From: a virus
Length of the DNA stretch: 64,000 nt
IMG/VR virus record: IMGVR_UViG_3300008448_000038
Span: 17,199 to 81,198 of that record
Strand: one strand, 5' to 3'
Shown: positions 43,529 to 52,923 of the stretch, piece after piece
Position numbering within the stretch: position 1 is the first letter of the stretch
Layout of the letters: every line of letters starts with the position of its first letter
Made by a program: the position numbers and the translations under genes
Notes under the pieces: generated by a model
What the model saw: only the letters and a program-made list of their open reading frames with translations
Databases searched by the model: none
What the model was told of the DNA's origin: nothing

Positions 43529-44514
43529 AAATTCTTTATATTACAACTGATGAAAATAAAAATCTACATCAAGTGGATCGCGCTCAAGGGGATTATATGG
43601 AAAATTTAATCCTTCTTGGACTGCGTAAATTACTTAAAGAAAACTGTGTAGAATACCCAAGAAAGAAAATATTATACCATGATTTTACCTCAGTTCCAAA
43701 AAGTTCATTGCATGGTCGTGGATTCTCGCTATACCACGAACCAATGGAAGAAATACCCGACCACTGTAGAGATTTAACAAATCAAACTTTTGATGTTATT
43801 TTGTATGGAACTGCATTTGCATGGGGAATGCAAGATATTCCAGAATTGGAAAAAAAATGTAAATTAAAATTTTATATTGATGGCCACGATTTATATGGCC
43901 ATGCAACAGCAGGAAATTATATCAAATATAATAATGAGGTTTTGATTGGCAATCAAGCTAAACCTTCATTTAAAGAACAATTAATATTAGAAGAGCCGCA
44001 TGTTTATCCCACTGGAGTCGGTTTACCAGAAAGTAGAATAATGCCTATTGATTTAAGCAAAAAGTGTCAATTATATCAAAAAGCATATCCGCGAATGGCT
44101 AATTTTGAAATTCCAAACGAATTTAATAGAGCGCATCATATTTTTACTGACGAAGAAGCTTACTATGAAGATATGGCAAAATCTTGGTTTGGTTTATCAT
44201 GTAGACGCGGAGGGTGGGACGCAATGAGAAATTATGAAATTATAGCAGCTGGATCAGTTTTGTTGTTTAGAGATCATTATTTAAAACCAAGATATTGTTC
44301 TCCCGGAGATTGTCCAGCTATTTCGTACTCTACAAAAGAAGAGTTAAATCAAATTATGTCAACTTTGGTAGTTAATAATAAACCCACTGATGCTTATATA
44401 AATAAGTTGAACGAACAACGAGTGTGGTTAGTAAACAACGCTACATGCGTTGCTAGAGCTAAATTTGTCTTAAGTGTATTGGAGAAATATATTAATGGCG
44501 AAATTAAATATTAA
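43525..44514 (+). CDS. putative glycosyltransferase (GT-B-like C-terminus)
   Basis: 329 residues from ATG 43525, preceded by GGAGAA. The N-terminal M-K-I-L-Y-I-T-T-D is a Rossmann-like start. F-D-V-I-L-Y-G-T near residue 90, then F-Y-I-D-G-H-D-L-Y-G-H. A C-terminal W-D-A-M-R-N-Y-E-I-I-A-A-G-S-V-L-L-F-R-D resembles the E-x-(I/M)-A-A-G-x-x-(P/L) donor-binding motif of GT-B enzymes. Probably a GT-B fold glycosyltransferase; not assigned to a CAZy family. Confidence 0.55.
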   Translation: MKILYITTDENKNLHQVDRAQGDYMENLILLGLRKLLKENCVEYPRKKILYHDFTSVPKSSLHGRGFSLYHEPMEEIPDHCRDLTNQTFDVILYGTAFAWGMQDIPELEKKCKLKFYIDGHDLYGHATAGNYIKYNNEVLIGNQAKPSFKEQLILEEPHVYPTGVGLPESRIMPIDLSKKCQLYQKAYPRMANFEIPNEFNRAHHIFTDEEAYYEDMAKSWFGLSCRRGGWDAMRNYEIIAAGSVLLFRDHYLKPRYCSPGDCPAISYSTKEELNQIMSTLVVNNKPTDAYINKLNEQRVWLVNNATCVARAKFVLSVLEKYINGEIKY

Positions 44515-45244
44515 TGAATTCACAATTTGCTTACATTGTGGATGCAATAGAGAATTGGTTGACAATCAAATCAAAGATCTAAAGCCCCTTGAATCTACTT
44601 ATAAAGTACATTGGAATAACCGAATAGATCGGTATCCAAAAATGTATCCCACATATTCACAATTAATAAATCATTCTGTTGTTACTTCTCCCACTGAATG
44701 GGTCATTTTAATAAATGACAGATGCTCCCCAAAACCACAAGAAATAGAAAAAATGATTCATCTTTTGGAAAATGGATTTGGATGTGTTTTGTTTTATGGT
44801 GTTGGTTTTATGGGATTTTCAAAAGAATTAATAAGACAAATTGGTTGGTGGGATGAAAGATTTATTCAGGGATGGGAAGATAGAGATTGGGTTTGGAGAC
44901 TGCAAATAAACGATATAGCTCTTTATGAAAGTTGCGAAGCTGAATATGATTATAGCTGGAGATCACCCTTAAATCATCCAGCAGGACAATGCAGAGAAGA
45001 ACATTTAAAATTAAAATATTATTTTGATTCAAATATAGTTTATGTAAATTTACCAGAAGAAAAATATCAACATTGGGATCTATTTATTGGAGATTCAAAA
45101 GAAGAAATAAAAAATTCATGGATGGCTTGGAATAAATCTATATTAAATTTAGGATATGATAAACCAAATGGTGGATTTGCAGGATCGCAATATTTTAAAA
45201 ACAGAAAGATAATAAAAAACTATGAAAATGATAAAAATAACTGA
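44495..45244 (+). CDS. glycosyltransferase family 2-like
   Basis: 249 residues from ATG 44495. GGAGAA at 44481-44486 precedes this start, which is inside the previous gene. W-V-I-L-I-N-D-R-C-S-P-K near residue 69 (an N-D-R in place of a canonical DxD), then G-F-M-G-F-S-K-E-L-I and G-W-W-D-E-R-F-I-Q-G-W-E-D-R-D-W-V-W-R, which is the G-W-(E/G)-D-x-D acceptor motif of GT2 galactosyltransferase-like enzymes. A GalNAc/Gal-type GT2 is the best guess. Confidence 0.6.
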   Translation: MAKLNINEFTICLHCGCNRELVDNQIKDLKPLESTYKVHWNNRIDRYPKMYPTYSQLINHSVVTSPTEWVILINDRCSPKPQEIEKMIHLLENGFGCVLFYGVGFMGFSKELIRQIGWWDERFIQGWEDRDWVWRLQINDIALYESCEAEYDYSWRSPLNHPAGQCREEHLKLKYYFDSNIVYVNLPEEKYQHWDLFIGDSKEEIKNSWMAWNKSILNLGYDKPNGGFAGSQYFKNRKIIKNYENDKNN

Positions 45245-45845
45245 TAATTTGACTATGGTAGATGAATCGCATTTAGGTGGATTTTTAATAGAAAGTGATC
45301 CAGCTACTTTTACACCAAATTTATGGAAACATTTGTGTGAAACATATAAAATTGAAAAGGTAATTGATGTTGGTTGTGGAATGGGATATGCTATAAAAGA
45401 ATTTTTAAAATATTCTAAAAAAGTAGTTGGAATAGATGGATCAGAATATGTTAAAAATAATAGTTCTTTTTCAGATAATATTGTACTCCATGATTTTACA
45501 AAAGGAAAATATTCATTAGATGAAATCTATGATCTCTGCTGGTCTTCAGAATTTTTAGAGCATGTAGAAGAAAAATATATGGACAATTATTTTTCTGTTT
45601 TTATGAAAGCAAAATATTGTGCTGTTACTTACGCAAATAAAGGACAATCTGGCCACCACCATGTAAATTGCCAAGATGAAAAATATTGGATTGAAAAATT
45701 TAAACAATATGGATTTAAATTTTTAAAAGATGATACAGAAATATTAAAAAATAAGGCATACGAAGACGCATTATCTTACAATCCACTATATAATGATAAT
45801 CATTTTTATAACAGAGGTTTGTTTTTTGAAAACATTAAACTATGA
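45222..45845 (+). CDS. SAM-dependent methyltransferase (class I)
   Basis: 207 residues with S-adenosylmethionine-binding motif I V-I-D-V-G-C-G-M-G at 47-55, V-V-G-I-D-G-S motif II, and W-S-S-E-F-L-E-H-V near residue 107. The H-H-H-V-N segment is unusual. It is inside the glycan cluster and probably O- or C-methylates a sugar or glycan. Its 5' end overlaps the previous gene by 23 nt; either of two ATGs (45222 or 45228) could be used. Confidence 0.7.
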   Translation: MKMIKITDNLTMVDESHLGGFLIESDPATFTPNLWKHLCETYKIEKVIDVGCGMGYAIKEFLKYSKKVVGIDGSEYVKNNSSFSDNIVLHDFTKGKYSLDEIYDLCWSSEFLEHVEEKYMDNYFSVFMKAKYCAVTYANKGQSGHHHVNCQDEKYWIEKFKQYGFKFLKDDTEILKNKAYEDALSYNPLYNDNHFYNRGLFFENIKL

Positions 45846-46843
45846 ATAATACCAAAAATATTTTAATAACTGGTGGTCTCGGTTTCATCGGTGCACATTC
45901 AATTGAAAAATGGAAAAATGAAGGTTGGGAAATAACCGTTATTGATAATCTTTCCTCTAATGCAATTGAAACAAACCACCCATTAACAGAAAACGTTAAA
46001 CTAATAATCCAAGATATTACAAAGGCTGATTGGAAAACTCTTCCAAAATTTGATCTCATTCTACACTTGGCATCCCCCGTAGGACCACTGGGTGTACTAA
46101 AGCATAGTGGAACAATGGCCCGAATAATTTTAGATGACATATATTCAGTTATACAGGGAGCAAATTATAATAAATGTCCTTTACTTTTTGTCTCTACTTC
46201 TGAAATATATGGCTATAGAGATCATAAAAGCTACCTCCAAGAAAAAGATGACAAAGTACTTCGTGGAGACTTTACTGTTAGAAATGAATATGCTATGGCA
46301 AAATTGTTGTCAGAGATTGTTCTCTCTAATCATGCCAAGATCAATAGTTCTTTTAAATATCAAATTATTAGACCATTCAATGTAACAGGAAAATATCAGT
46401 TACCAGATGGTGGATTTGTGCTTCCTAGATTTGTGGATCAAGCACTAAAGAATCAAGATATTACTGTGTATTATTCAGGTCAACAGTTGCGCGCTTTTAC
46501 ATGGGTTAAAGATATTGTTAATGGCATTTATTTGACATCAATAGCACCCGAAAGCAAATGGAATCAGGAATGGAATATTGGAAATGAACTCAACGAACAA
46601 ACTATTCTTTATCTTGCAGAAAGAGTAAAAGAATTCACAAACAGCAATTCAAAAATTGTACATGTTGATCCAAAAGATCTTCATGGTGCTTTGTTTGCTG
46701 AAGCTCCTGAAAAAATCCCAAATAGTGAAAAAATTAAATCTGAACTCGGGTGGAAGCCAACTAAATACGTTGATGACGTAATACATGAAGTTGTGAATTT
46801 TTATAAAGATAAGATTGATGCAAAAGTTACAAAACATATTTAA
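45842..46843 (+). CDS. NAD-dependent nucleotide-sugar epimerase/dehydratase (SDR)
   Basis: 333 residues. Extended SDR with G-G-L-G-F-I-G at 11-17 (NAD-binding), D-N-L-S-S after strand 2, V-S-T-S-E-I-Y-G near 117, and catalytic Y-A-M-A-K at 150-154. R-P-F-N-V-T-G-K-Y-Q near 180 and D-I-V-N-G-I follow, as in UDP-glucuronate decarboxylase or GDP-mannose-dehydratase-like enzymes. It makes a modified nucleotide sugar, product unknown. Start overlaps the methyltransferase gene (ATGA). Confidence 0.8.
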   Translation: MNNTKNILITGGLGFIGAHSIEKWKNEGWEITVIDNLSSNAIETNHPLTENVKLIIQDITKADWKTLPKFDLILHLASPVGPLGVLKHSGTMARIILDDIYSVIQGANYNKCPLLFVSTSEIYGYRDHKSYLQEKDDKVLRGDFTVRNEYAMAKLLSEIVLSNHAKINSSFKYQIIRPFNVTGKYQLPDGGFVLPRFVDQALKNQDITVYYSGQQLRAFTWVKDIVNGIYLTSIAPESKWNQEWNIGNELNEQTILYLAERVKEFTNSNSKIVHVDPKDLHGALFAEAPEKIPNSEKIKSELGWKPTKYVDDVIHEVVNFYKDKIDAKVTKHI

Positions 46844-47438
46844 AAAAATAAGTCCGGGATTCTTTTTCGAAGCAGGAGCCAATAATGGCGTTGATGAAAG
46901 CAACACTTTGTTTTTGGAATTGAATGGATGGGATGGTATTTTAGTTGAACCAAATCCAATAAAATACAAAGAATGCTGCCACAATAGAAAAGTAAAATCA
47001 CTACACGGTGCGCTAGTTTCTAGTGATTATAAAGGCTCTACTATTAGTGGTAATTTTTTACGAAACGATAGAAATAGTTTGATGTGTTCAATATTTGATA
47101 TACCAGAGTACTTTTCAGAACACCAAAGACAAGAAGTATACGGAAAAATAGCTGAAGGTTCAGTAGAAGTACCAGCCTTTACATTAGAATCTATATTTGA
47201 TACGAACAATATTGAACAAGTAGATTTTTTATCTTTAGATCTAGAAGGCTACGAAGTAGCAGCATTAACTGGATTAAATTTTGATAAGATAAAGCCCTCA
47301 TACATATTGATCGAAACCGCAAATAATCCCAAATATCAACAATATACTTTGGATTTTTTGACTGCAAAGGGATATAAGTATTTTGAAAAAATTTCTGGTA
47401 ATGACGATCTTTTTATATTAAATGAAAGTATTTTATGA
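46818..47438 (+). CDS. FkbM-family methyltransferase
   Basis: 206 residues from ATG 46818; the preceding TTG at 46815 is a poorer start. F-F-F-E-A-G-A-N-N-G-V-D-E-S-N-T near the N-terminus and a later F-L-S-L-D-L-E-G-Y-E-V-A-A-L-x-G match the FkbM family (SAM-dependent O-methyltransferases). It is inside the glycan cluster, overlaps the SDR gene by 26 nt and may O-methylate a sugar, as FkbM-like enzymes do in bacterial polysaccharides. Confidence 0.8.
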   Translation: MQKLQNIFKKISPGFFFEAGANNGVDESNTLFLELNGWDGILVEPNPIKYKECCHNRKVKSLHGALVSSDYKGSTISGNFLRNDRNSLMCSIFDIPEYFSEHQRQEVYGKIAEGSVEVPAFTLESIFDTNNIEQVDFLSLDLEGYEVAALTGLNFDKIKPSYILIETANNPKYQQYTLDFLTAKGYKYFEKISGNDDLFILNESIL

Positions 47439-48142
47439 AAATTATTTCTCCGTGTTTTACACATAACAGAGCTTTTGCAAATCCATTAATAGACAGTCTT
47501 AAAAAGTATTCACCTGAATACGCCGATAATCTTATTTTATATACAGATGGTTCTGTAAATACAGATTTTTATCATACTAAAATGTTTCATGCATGTGAAA
47601 CATTAAAAAAGATAAATGATGAAATTGTCATTTTAGTGGATGCATTTGATGTTTTAGTTAATAAACCTCTTTCAGATGTTGAAGAAGAATTCAAATCACA
47701 TAATTGTAAATTATTAATATCGGCAGAGGCAAATTGTTTTCCATTCAAACAATATGAATCATTTTTAGCTTCAAAATCCAATACAAGATTAAAATTTCCA
47801 TGTGCAGGATGTTGGATTGGATATAGAGAATATATGATTGAATTGTTTGAAAGTCCTCTTTCTGTACAAAATCATATGAATTGGAGAAGATACACAGACC
47901 AAGGTTTCATGGAAACAATATATTATAATTCTTTTAGCGATCCTTATTTTTCAGTAAAAATTGATACTGATGCAAAAATTTTCATCAATACATTTTTGTT
48001 AGAACCTGAAATTGATTTTTCCATAAATCCAACTACAAAACAATTGACGTACAAGGAAACAAATAATATTCCTTATTTTATTCATTTTAATGGTGATGGT
48101 AAAGCGCATATGCCGCTTTTTAATGTAAAATATTGTGCTTGA
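47435..48142 (+). CDS. PLOD/GT25-like glycosyltransferase
   Basis: 235 residues. V-I-L-V-D-A-F-D-V-L at 65-74 (D69-A-F-D72) and the preceding K-M-F-H-A-C-E-T-L, followed by I-S-A-E-A-N-C-F-P near residue 90 and C-A-G-C-W-I-G-Y, resemble the N-terminal glycosyltransferase domain of procollagen lysyl hydroxylase (PLOD) and related viral proteins. I-H-F-N-G-D-G-K sits near the C-terminus, fitting the metal/donor motif of that domain. The collagen-like fibre 5 kb downstream makes this suggestive, but no lysyl hydroxylase is seen. Confidence 0.6.
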   Translation: MKIISPCFTHNRAFANPLIDSLKKYSPEYADNLILYTDGSVNTDFYHTKMFHACETLKKINDEIVILVDAFDVLVNKPLSDVEEEFKSHNCKLLISAEANCFPFKQYESFLASKSNTRLKFPCAGCWIGYREYMIELFESPLSVQNHMNWRRYTDQGFMETIYYNSFSDPYFSVKIDTDAKIFINTFLLEPEIDFSINPTTKQLTYKETNNIPYFIHFNGDGKAHMPLFNVKYCA

Positions 48143-48149
48143 TTTAATA

Positions 48150-48177
48150 TTGACTAATTGCGAATAATTTTTATAAT
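48150..48177 (+). promoter_or_regulatory. sigma70-like promoter before the fusion enzyme, predicted leaderless
   Basis: -35 TTGACT (48150-48155), 16-nt spacer, -10 TATAAT (48172-48177), then exactly 6 nt to the ATG at 48184. No Shine-Dalgarno. It is one of the two best consensus matches in the window. Confidence 0.7.
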
Positions 48178-48183
48178 ATAAAA

Positions 48184-50760
48184 ATGAATTATAGACAAAA
48201 AATTGTAATAACTGGCGGTCTTGGATATATCGGAACTGAACTATGTAAACTATATTCAGGAGAGGCTAGATTCAAAAATATTGTTATTCTTGACACTAGA
48301 TTTGTTTCTGAAAGAGTTAAACAACTTAGAGATTGGGGAATTGATTTCCATCAAGTCTCAATCTTAGATAAAGATAATCTACAATCGCATCTAGCTGATG
48401 CAGATGTTGTATTTCATCTTGCTGGAATTACTGATGTAGCTTATGTAAAAACCGAATCAGATCCAGAAAAGGATAGTCTTATCACGAAAACTGCTGTGGA
48501 AGGTACAAGAAATGTTATAAACAGCGTTTCTAAGAATTGTAAAATTGTTTTCCCATCAACCCATGTAGTTTATGAGGGGTTTGCTGAGACTAAACTTGAT
48601 ATATTAGAAACAGAGCCTCCATGCCCAGTATTAACTTATGCCGCTGGAAAAGTACAGTCAGAAGAGGATTTTAAAAATTCTGATCTAAACTACGTTATTC
48701 TTCGTCTTGCATCAGTATATGGATATTCAACCGATACAATGCGTCTAGGAATAATGCCAAATCTATTTTCTAAGATTGCATCCCAAAATGGGACTATTAA
48801 GCTTTTTTCTGGTGGCGTACAAGTAAAAAGCTTAGTTCCATTACAAGATGTGGTTCGTTGTATGAAGTATATGGCGGAAAATAATACAATAAGCAGAGAA
48901 ATTTTCCATCTCGCAAAAGAAACTACAACTGTAAAACAAGTTGCAGAACTTTGTAAAGAAATCAATCCATCTCTGCAAATAGTAGAAACTAATGATGAAA
49001 TTCCAAATTTGGGATATACAATATCAAATGCTAAACTACTAGCCACAGGATTTACTTTTAGATATTCTTTAAAGGAATGTTTAAAAGAAATGATTTGCAA
49101 TTGGTCTAAGAAGGATATAAATCCTGCTCTTGAATATATTGATCGTGGTGGAAAGGAGTTTATCGATGCTCGGGGAAAGATTTTGAATTATGAACTGACT
49201 GAGCCTATTAATCTTATCGGATATATCGAATCAAAGAAAGGCACGGTCCGCGCTAATCATTATCACCCAATACAAGAGCAGAAATGTCTGTTGGTAAAGG
49301 GTCAATATATTAGCGTTATTAAAGATTTGTCAATTCCGGATGCACCTATAGAAACCCGTGTTATAAATGAGGGTGATATAGCAATTATTAAACCGAATGT
49401 AGCTCACGCCATGATCTTTACGGAGGATTCTATATTTTTAAATCTGGTTCGTGGTGAAAGAGAACATGCAAATTACGGCATATCGCATACTATTCCCTAT
49501 ATTCTTGTCGATGAAGAAATGAGAATTAAGTTATTATCTTCATACAAAATAACATGTAGATGCTGTGGCAATAAACATCTTGAACGAGTTATTTCTTTGG
49601 GAGAATCTCCATTAGCAAATAATCTGAAAGATTCGATTGATGCTAAAGAAGACAAATATCCCCTTGAAATGAATTATTGCCCTAAATGCCATAATTGTCA
49701 GCTTTCAGTGTCTGTACCACCAGAAAAAATGTTTGATAATTATCTTTATGTTTCATCAACTTCTCCAATTTTTAGAAAACATTTCGAAGATGCGGCTAGA
49801 GAATATATTGATGAATTTAATCTAAATTCATCTACTTTAGTGGTTGATATAGGAAGTAATGATGGTATAGCTTTAAAGCCTTTGGCCGAAAATGGAATTC
49901 CAGTTATAGGAATAGAACCAGCCAAGAATGTCGCAGAAATTGCAAATACAAACGGCATTCGTACTTTAAATAAGTATTTTGATGACGAGGCCGTAGAGTC
50001 TTTGTTGTCTATAGGTAAGGCAAAACTTATTACTGCCTCTAATATGTTTGCTCATTCTGATAAACTAGCGGAAATAGCAAATAATGTTTTTAAAGTTTTA
50101 GATGACGATGGTACATTTGTAATTGAAGTGCAGTATTTAAAGGATACATTGAACGATGTTACCTTTGATAACATTTATCACGAACATTATAATTATTGGA
50201 GTGTTATTTCTTTAAATAATTTCTTTAATAATTTGGGATATGTTGTTTATAAAGTAAATCACATTAATACTCATGGTGGATCGATTCGGGTTTACATCGC
50301 TAAGAATCCGAAAACTATTGATGCAAGCGTCCATGATTTTATTGATGCAGAAAAAATATTTGGTTTAACAAATTTTCAGACATACGCTATTTTTGCGAAA
50401 AAAATAGAAACTATTAAAAATAATGTTATTTCAAACATAAAAATGTTGAAGTCAAAATATGGAAGTATTTGTGCTTATGGTTCACCAGCAAAAGCAACAA
50501 CGGCTTTAAATTATTTTAATATAGGCAAAGATTATTTTGATTATACTATCGATGATAATGCATTAAAGAATTTAAAGTTTATTCCCGGCGTAAATATTCA
50601 AATTCAAAATCGTGAATATTTTAAATCTAATAAATCTAAAGTTGTAATAGTATTAGCTTGGAATTTCTTCGAATCTATTAAAAATAATAATAAAGAATAT
50701 ATTGATAATGGCATTGTTTTCTTGAATATTAAAAATCTAGAAAATTTAACTGATTTATGA
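48184..50760 (+). CDS. three-module deoxysugar enzyme: SDR + cupin + C-methyltransferase
   Basis: 858 residues. Module 1 (1 to about 310): extended SDR with G-G-L-G-Y-I-G at 11-17 and catalytic Y-A-A-G-K at 152-156. Module 2 (about 330-440): cupin of the WxcM/dTDP-sugar-isomerase-like type, with H359, H361 and E365 as a likely metal/substrate triad and a G-D-I-A-I-I-K-P-N-V-A-H-A stretch. Module 3 (about 455-858): sugar C-methyltransferase with zinc-knuckle Cys (C458, C461, C499, C502), SAM motif V-V-D-I-G-S-N-D-G at 553-561, E-H-Y-N-Y at 667-671 (TcaB9-type catalytic His) and the C-terminal Y-G-S-P-A-K-A at 765-771. Together they could epimerise/isomerise and C-methylate a nucleotide deoxysugar. 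Such steps are usually separate proteins. Confidence 0.8.
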   Translation: MNYRQKIVITGGLGYIGTELCKLYSGEARFKNIVILDTRFVSERVKQLRDWGIDFHQVSILDKDNLQSHLADADVVFHLAGITDVAYVKTESDPEKDSLITKTAVEGTRNVINSVSKNCKIVFPSTHVVYEGFAETKLDILETEPPCPVLTYAAGKVQSEEDFKNSDLNYVILRLASVYGYSTDTMRLGIMPNLFSKIASQNGTIKLFSGGVQVKSLVPLQDVVRCMKYMAENNTISREIFHLAKETTTVKQVAELCKEINPSLQIVETNDEIPNLGYTISNAKLLATGFTFRYSLKECLKEMICNWSKKDINPALEYIDRGGKEFIDARGKILNYELTEPINLIGYIESKKGTVRANHYHPIQEQKCLLVKGQYISVIKDLSIPDAPIETRVINEGDIAIIKPNVAHAMIFTEDSIFLNLVRGEREHANYGISHTIPYILVDEEMRIKLLSSYKITCRCCGNKHLERVISLGESPLANNLKDSIDAKEDKYPLEMNYCPKCHNCQLSVSVPPEKMFDNYLYVSSTSPIFRKHFEDAAREYIDEFNLNSSTLVVDIGSNDGIALKPLAENGIPVIGIEPAKNVAEIANTNGIRTLNKYFDDEAVESLLSIGKAKLITASNMFAHSDKLAEIANNVFKVLDDDGTFVIEVQYLKDTLNDVTFDNIYHEHYNYWSVISLNNFFNNLGYVVYKVNHINTHGGSIRVYIAKNPKTIDASVHDFIDAEKIFGLTNFQTYAIFAKKIETIKNNVISNIKMLKSKYGSICAYGSPAKATTALNYFNIGKDYFDYTIDDNALKNLKFIPGVNIQIQNREYFKSNKSKVVIVLAWNFFESIKNNNKEYIDNGIVFLNIKNLENLTDL

Positions 50761-51671
50761 AATATCTTGTAACGGGTGGCTGTGGTTTTATCGGATCTAA
50801 TCTTGTCGATAAACTAATCGAACAAGGACACGAAGTAAATGTCATTGATAATCTTTCTTCTGATGCACATGAAGAATTTTATTTCAATGAAAAAGCTTCA
50901 TATAATCATTTTAATGCAACTGATTATACGATGACGAGAAAGATGTATCAAAATGTTGATACAATTTTTCACATAGCAGCTGAAGCTAGAATTCAAAATT
51001 GTATCGAAGATCCTCTTCGGGCATTTGAATCGAATATAATGGGTCTTTCCACAGTTCTTGAACTAGCTAGAAAAGAAAGAGTCAAGCAAGTCATATTTTC
51101 ATCTACATCATCCATTTATGGATTAAAAAACAAAGCTCCGATGCACGAATCAATGGAATCGGATTGTCTCAATGCTTATTCCTTGAGTAAATTGCACGGA
51201 GAAGATATTTGTAGAATGTATAGTAAATTATATGGGGTTAATACTTTTTGTTTTAGATACTTTAATGTCTATGGCAATAGACAACCAATTAAAGGTCAGT
51301 ATTCACCTGTAATTGGGGTATTTATGCGCCAAAAACAAAACGGACAAGAACTAACCATTGTTGGTGATGGAGAACAAAGAAGAGATTTTGTCAATGTTTC
51401 TGATGTAGTCGATGCAAATATTCTAATTGCAAATTCTGATATAGAAAAGAATGGACAAGTTGCCAATGTCGGTACTGGAATCAATTATTCTGTAAATGAG
51501 ATAGCACAGATGATTGGCGGTAAGACAAAATATCTTGATCCTAGAATCGGGGAAGCTAGAGTCACTTTAGCCGACGCTACATATCTTAGATCGCTTGGAT
51601 GGTCTCCTAAGATTGATGTGAAGGATTGGATCATTCAAGAATCTATTAGAAGGAATCTTGTCAATATTTAA
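50757..51671 (+). CDS. UDP-glucose 4-epimerase-like SDR
   Basis: 304 residues. G-G-C-G-F-I-G-S at 7-14, F-H-I-A-A-E-A-R near 71, S-S-T-S-S-I-Y-G near 115, catalytic Y-S-L-S-K at 141-145 and R-Y-F-N-V-Y-G-N-R-Q near 167 are all hallmark extended-SDR (GalE/WbpP-like) elements. V-G-D-G-E-Q-R-R-D-F-V-N-V-S-D is the typical substrate loop. It epimerises a UDP-sugar at C4 or converts a related nucleotide sugar. Its ATG overlaps the fusion gene stop (ATGA). Confidence 0.85.
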   Translation: MKYLVTGGCGFIGSNLVDKLIEQGHEVNVIDNLSSDAHEEFYFNEKASYNHFNATDYTMTRKMYQNVDTIFHIAAEARIQNCIEDPLRAFESNIMGLSTVLELARKERVKQVIFSSTSSIYGLKNKAPMHESMESDCLNAYSLSKLHGEDICRMYSKLYGVNTFCFRYFNVYGNRQPIKGQYSPVIGVFMRQKQNGQELTIVGDGEQRRDFVNVSDVVDANILIANSDIEKNGQVANVGTGINYSVNEIAQMIGGKTKYLDPRIGEARVTLADATYLRSLGWSPKIDVKDWIIQESIRRNLVNI

Positions 51672-51686
51672 ATTAATTGGTATAAT
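51658..51686 (+). promoter_or_regulatory. sigma70-like promoter of the GT2-TPR gene, predicted leaderless
   Basis: -35 TTGTCA (51658-51663, 5 of 6 to consensus), 17-nt spacer, -10 TATAAT (51681-51686), exactly 6 nt before the ATG at 51693. No Shine-Dalgarno. The -35 lies inside the end of the epimerase gene. Confidence 0.7.
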
Positions 51687-51692
51687 AAAATT

Positions 51693-52922
51693 ATGAACCC
51701 TACAATAACATTATGCATGATCGTTAAAAATGAATCAGCAGTGATTCTTCAATGTCTTGAATCAATGTCTAAGTACATTGATCGTTACGACATCACCGAT
51801 ACTGGATCTACAGACGGTACTCAGGATATTATTCGTAAGTTCTTTGCCGAAAAAGGAATCCCCGGAGAGATTTACCAGTCAGATTGGAAGGGGTTCGGTG
51901 ACCATGCTGGCCGCGTCGGATCTAGAACTGAGGCATTCAGAAACTGCGATGGTAAAGCTGATTACGTCTGGGTGATTGATGCTGACGATTACCTTGAAGG
52001 TGATTTCAAGTATCCCCCTACCATGAATGCTGCTGCTTATGCTCTTACATTTAAGAGAGATGACTTCACTTGGTGGAGAACTCAAATCTTCAAGAATGAA
52101 CTTCTTTGGAGATATGTTGGAGTTCTTCATGAATATCCAGATACTGATAAGAAGCCTTATGCTGTTGAAAAAATTCAAGGCAATTATCATGTCACCGCCA
52201 GAACTGCTGGATTCGAAAGAAACGCAAACAAAACTCTTGTCGAAAAGTATTCCAAGGACGCAGAAACCCTTGTCAAGGCTCTGGAAGAAGAACCAACGAA
52301 TGTTCGATATATGTTCTACCTTGGACAAAGCTACTTCGATTCGCAGCAATGGGGAAAGGCTGAAGACGCTTACCTAAAGCGTTCCAAGATGGGTGATTGG
52401 GGTGAAGAAGTATTCTTCTCTCTTTACCGAGCTGCAATATGCAAGATTCTACAGGCAAAGCCATGGCCAGAAATTTATGATGCATTCCTTGATGCATATG
52501 AATCTCGTCCGACAAGAGCAGAGCCATTGTATCAACTCGCTAGGTTAAATCGCCTACATAATAGACCAAGAACAGGATTTATCTATGCACAAATGGCATC
52601 ACAAATTCCATACCCTCAAGAAGACCTTCTTTTCGTTGATCACGGCATTTACAAGTGGGGTATTCTGGACGAAATTTCGTCAACTGCTTGGTATGCGGGT
52701 AAGCCCCACATTGGTTTCGAAGCCAGTCGCGTGTTGCTCCAAGAGAAAAGGTTGCCGCAAGATCAAACCGACAGAGTCACGAAGAACTTCTTAACCTATA
52801 AAGATTTGCTAGAAAAACTCCATACTCAGCAACAGATGAATGTTGAGGTAGAGAAAGAAAAGGCAAAACTTGAAAAGAAGCAGCAGAAAAAGATGAAAAG
52901 GATGCAGAAGTTAAGAAGGTGA
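51693..52922 (+). CDS. GT2 glycosyltransferase with TPR-like region
   Basis: 409 residues. GT2 start [19 protein letters not shown] at 36-43 and metal motif D-A-D-D at 96-99. After residue 210 come helical repeats with TPR-like spacing ([18 protein letters not shown], then P-L-Y-Q-L-A-R-L). The C-terminus is a Lys-rich helix ([12 protein letters not shown]). Such GT2-TPR proteins often glycosylate proteins or polymers. The gene has its own promoter and its codons are more C/G-ending than the glycan genes upstream, closer to core phage genes. Confidence 0.75.
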   Translation: MNPTITLCMIVKNESAVILQCLESMSKYIDRYDITDTGSTDGTQDIIRKFFAEKGIPGEIYQSDWKGFGDHAGRVGSRTEAFRNCDGKADYVWVIDADDYLEGDFKYPPTMNAAAYALTFKRDDFTWWRTQIFKNELLWRYVGVLHEYPDTDKKPYAVEKIQGNYHVTARTAGFERNANKTLVEKYSKDAETLVKALEEEPTNVRYMFYLGQSYFDSQQWGKAEDAYLKRSKMGDWGEEVFFSLYRAAICKILQAKPWPEIYDAFLDAYESRPTRAEPLYQLARLNRLHNRPRTGFIYAQMASQIPYPQEDLLFVDHGIYKWGILDEISSTAWYAGKPHIGFEASRVLLQEKRLPQDQTDRVTKNFLTYKDLLEKLHTQQQMNVEVEKEKAKLEKKQQKKMKRMQKLRR

Positions 52923-52923
52923 C

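Noticed and set aside
47435-48142. Lysyl hydroxylase partner for the PLOD-like transferase
   Set aside because: No Fe(II)/2-oxoglutarate dioxygenase motif was found in this or neighbouring genes, so lysine hydroxylation is not claimed.
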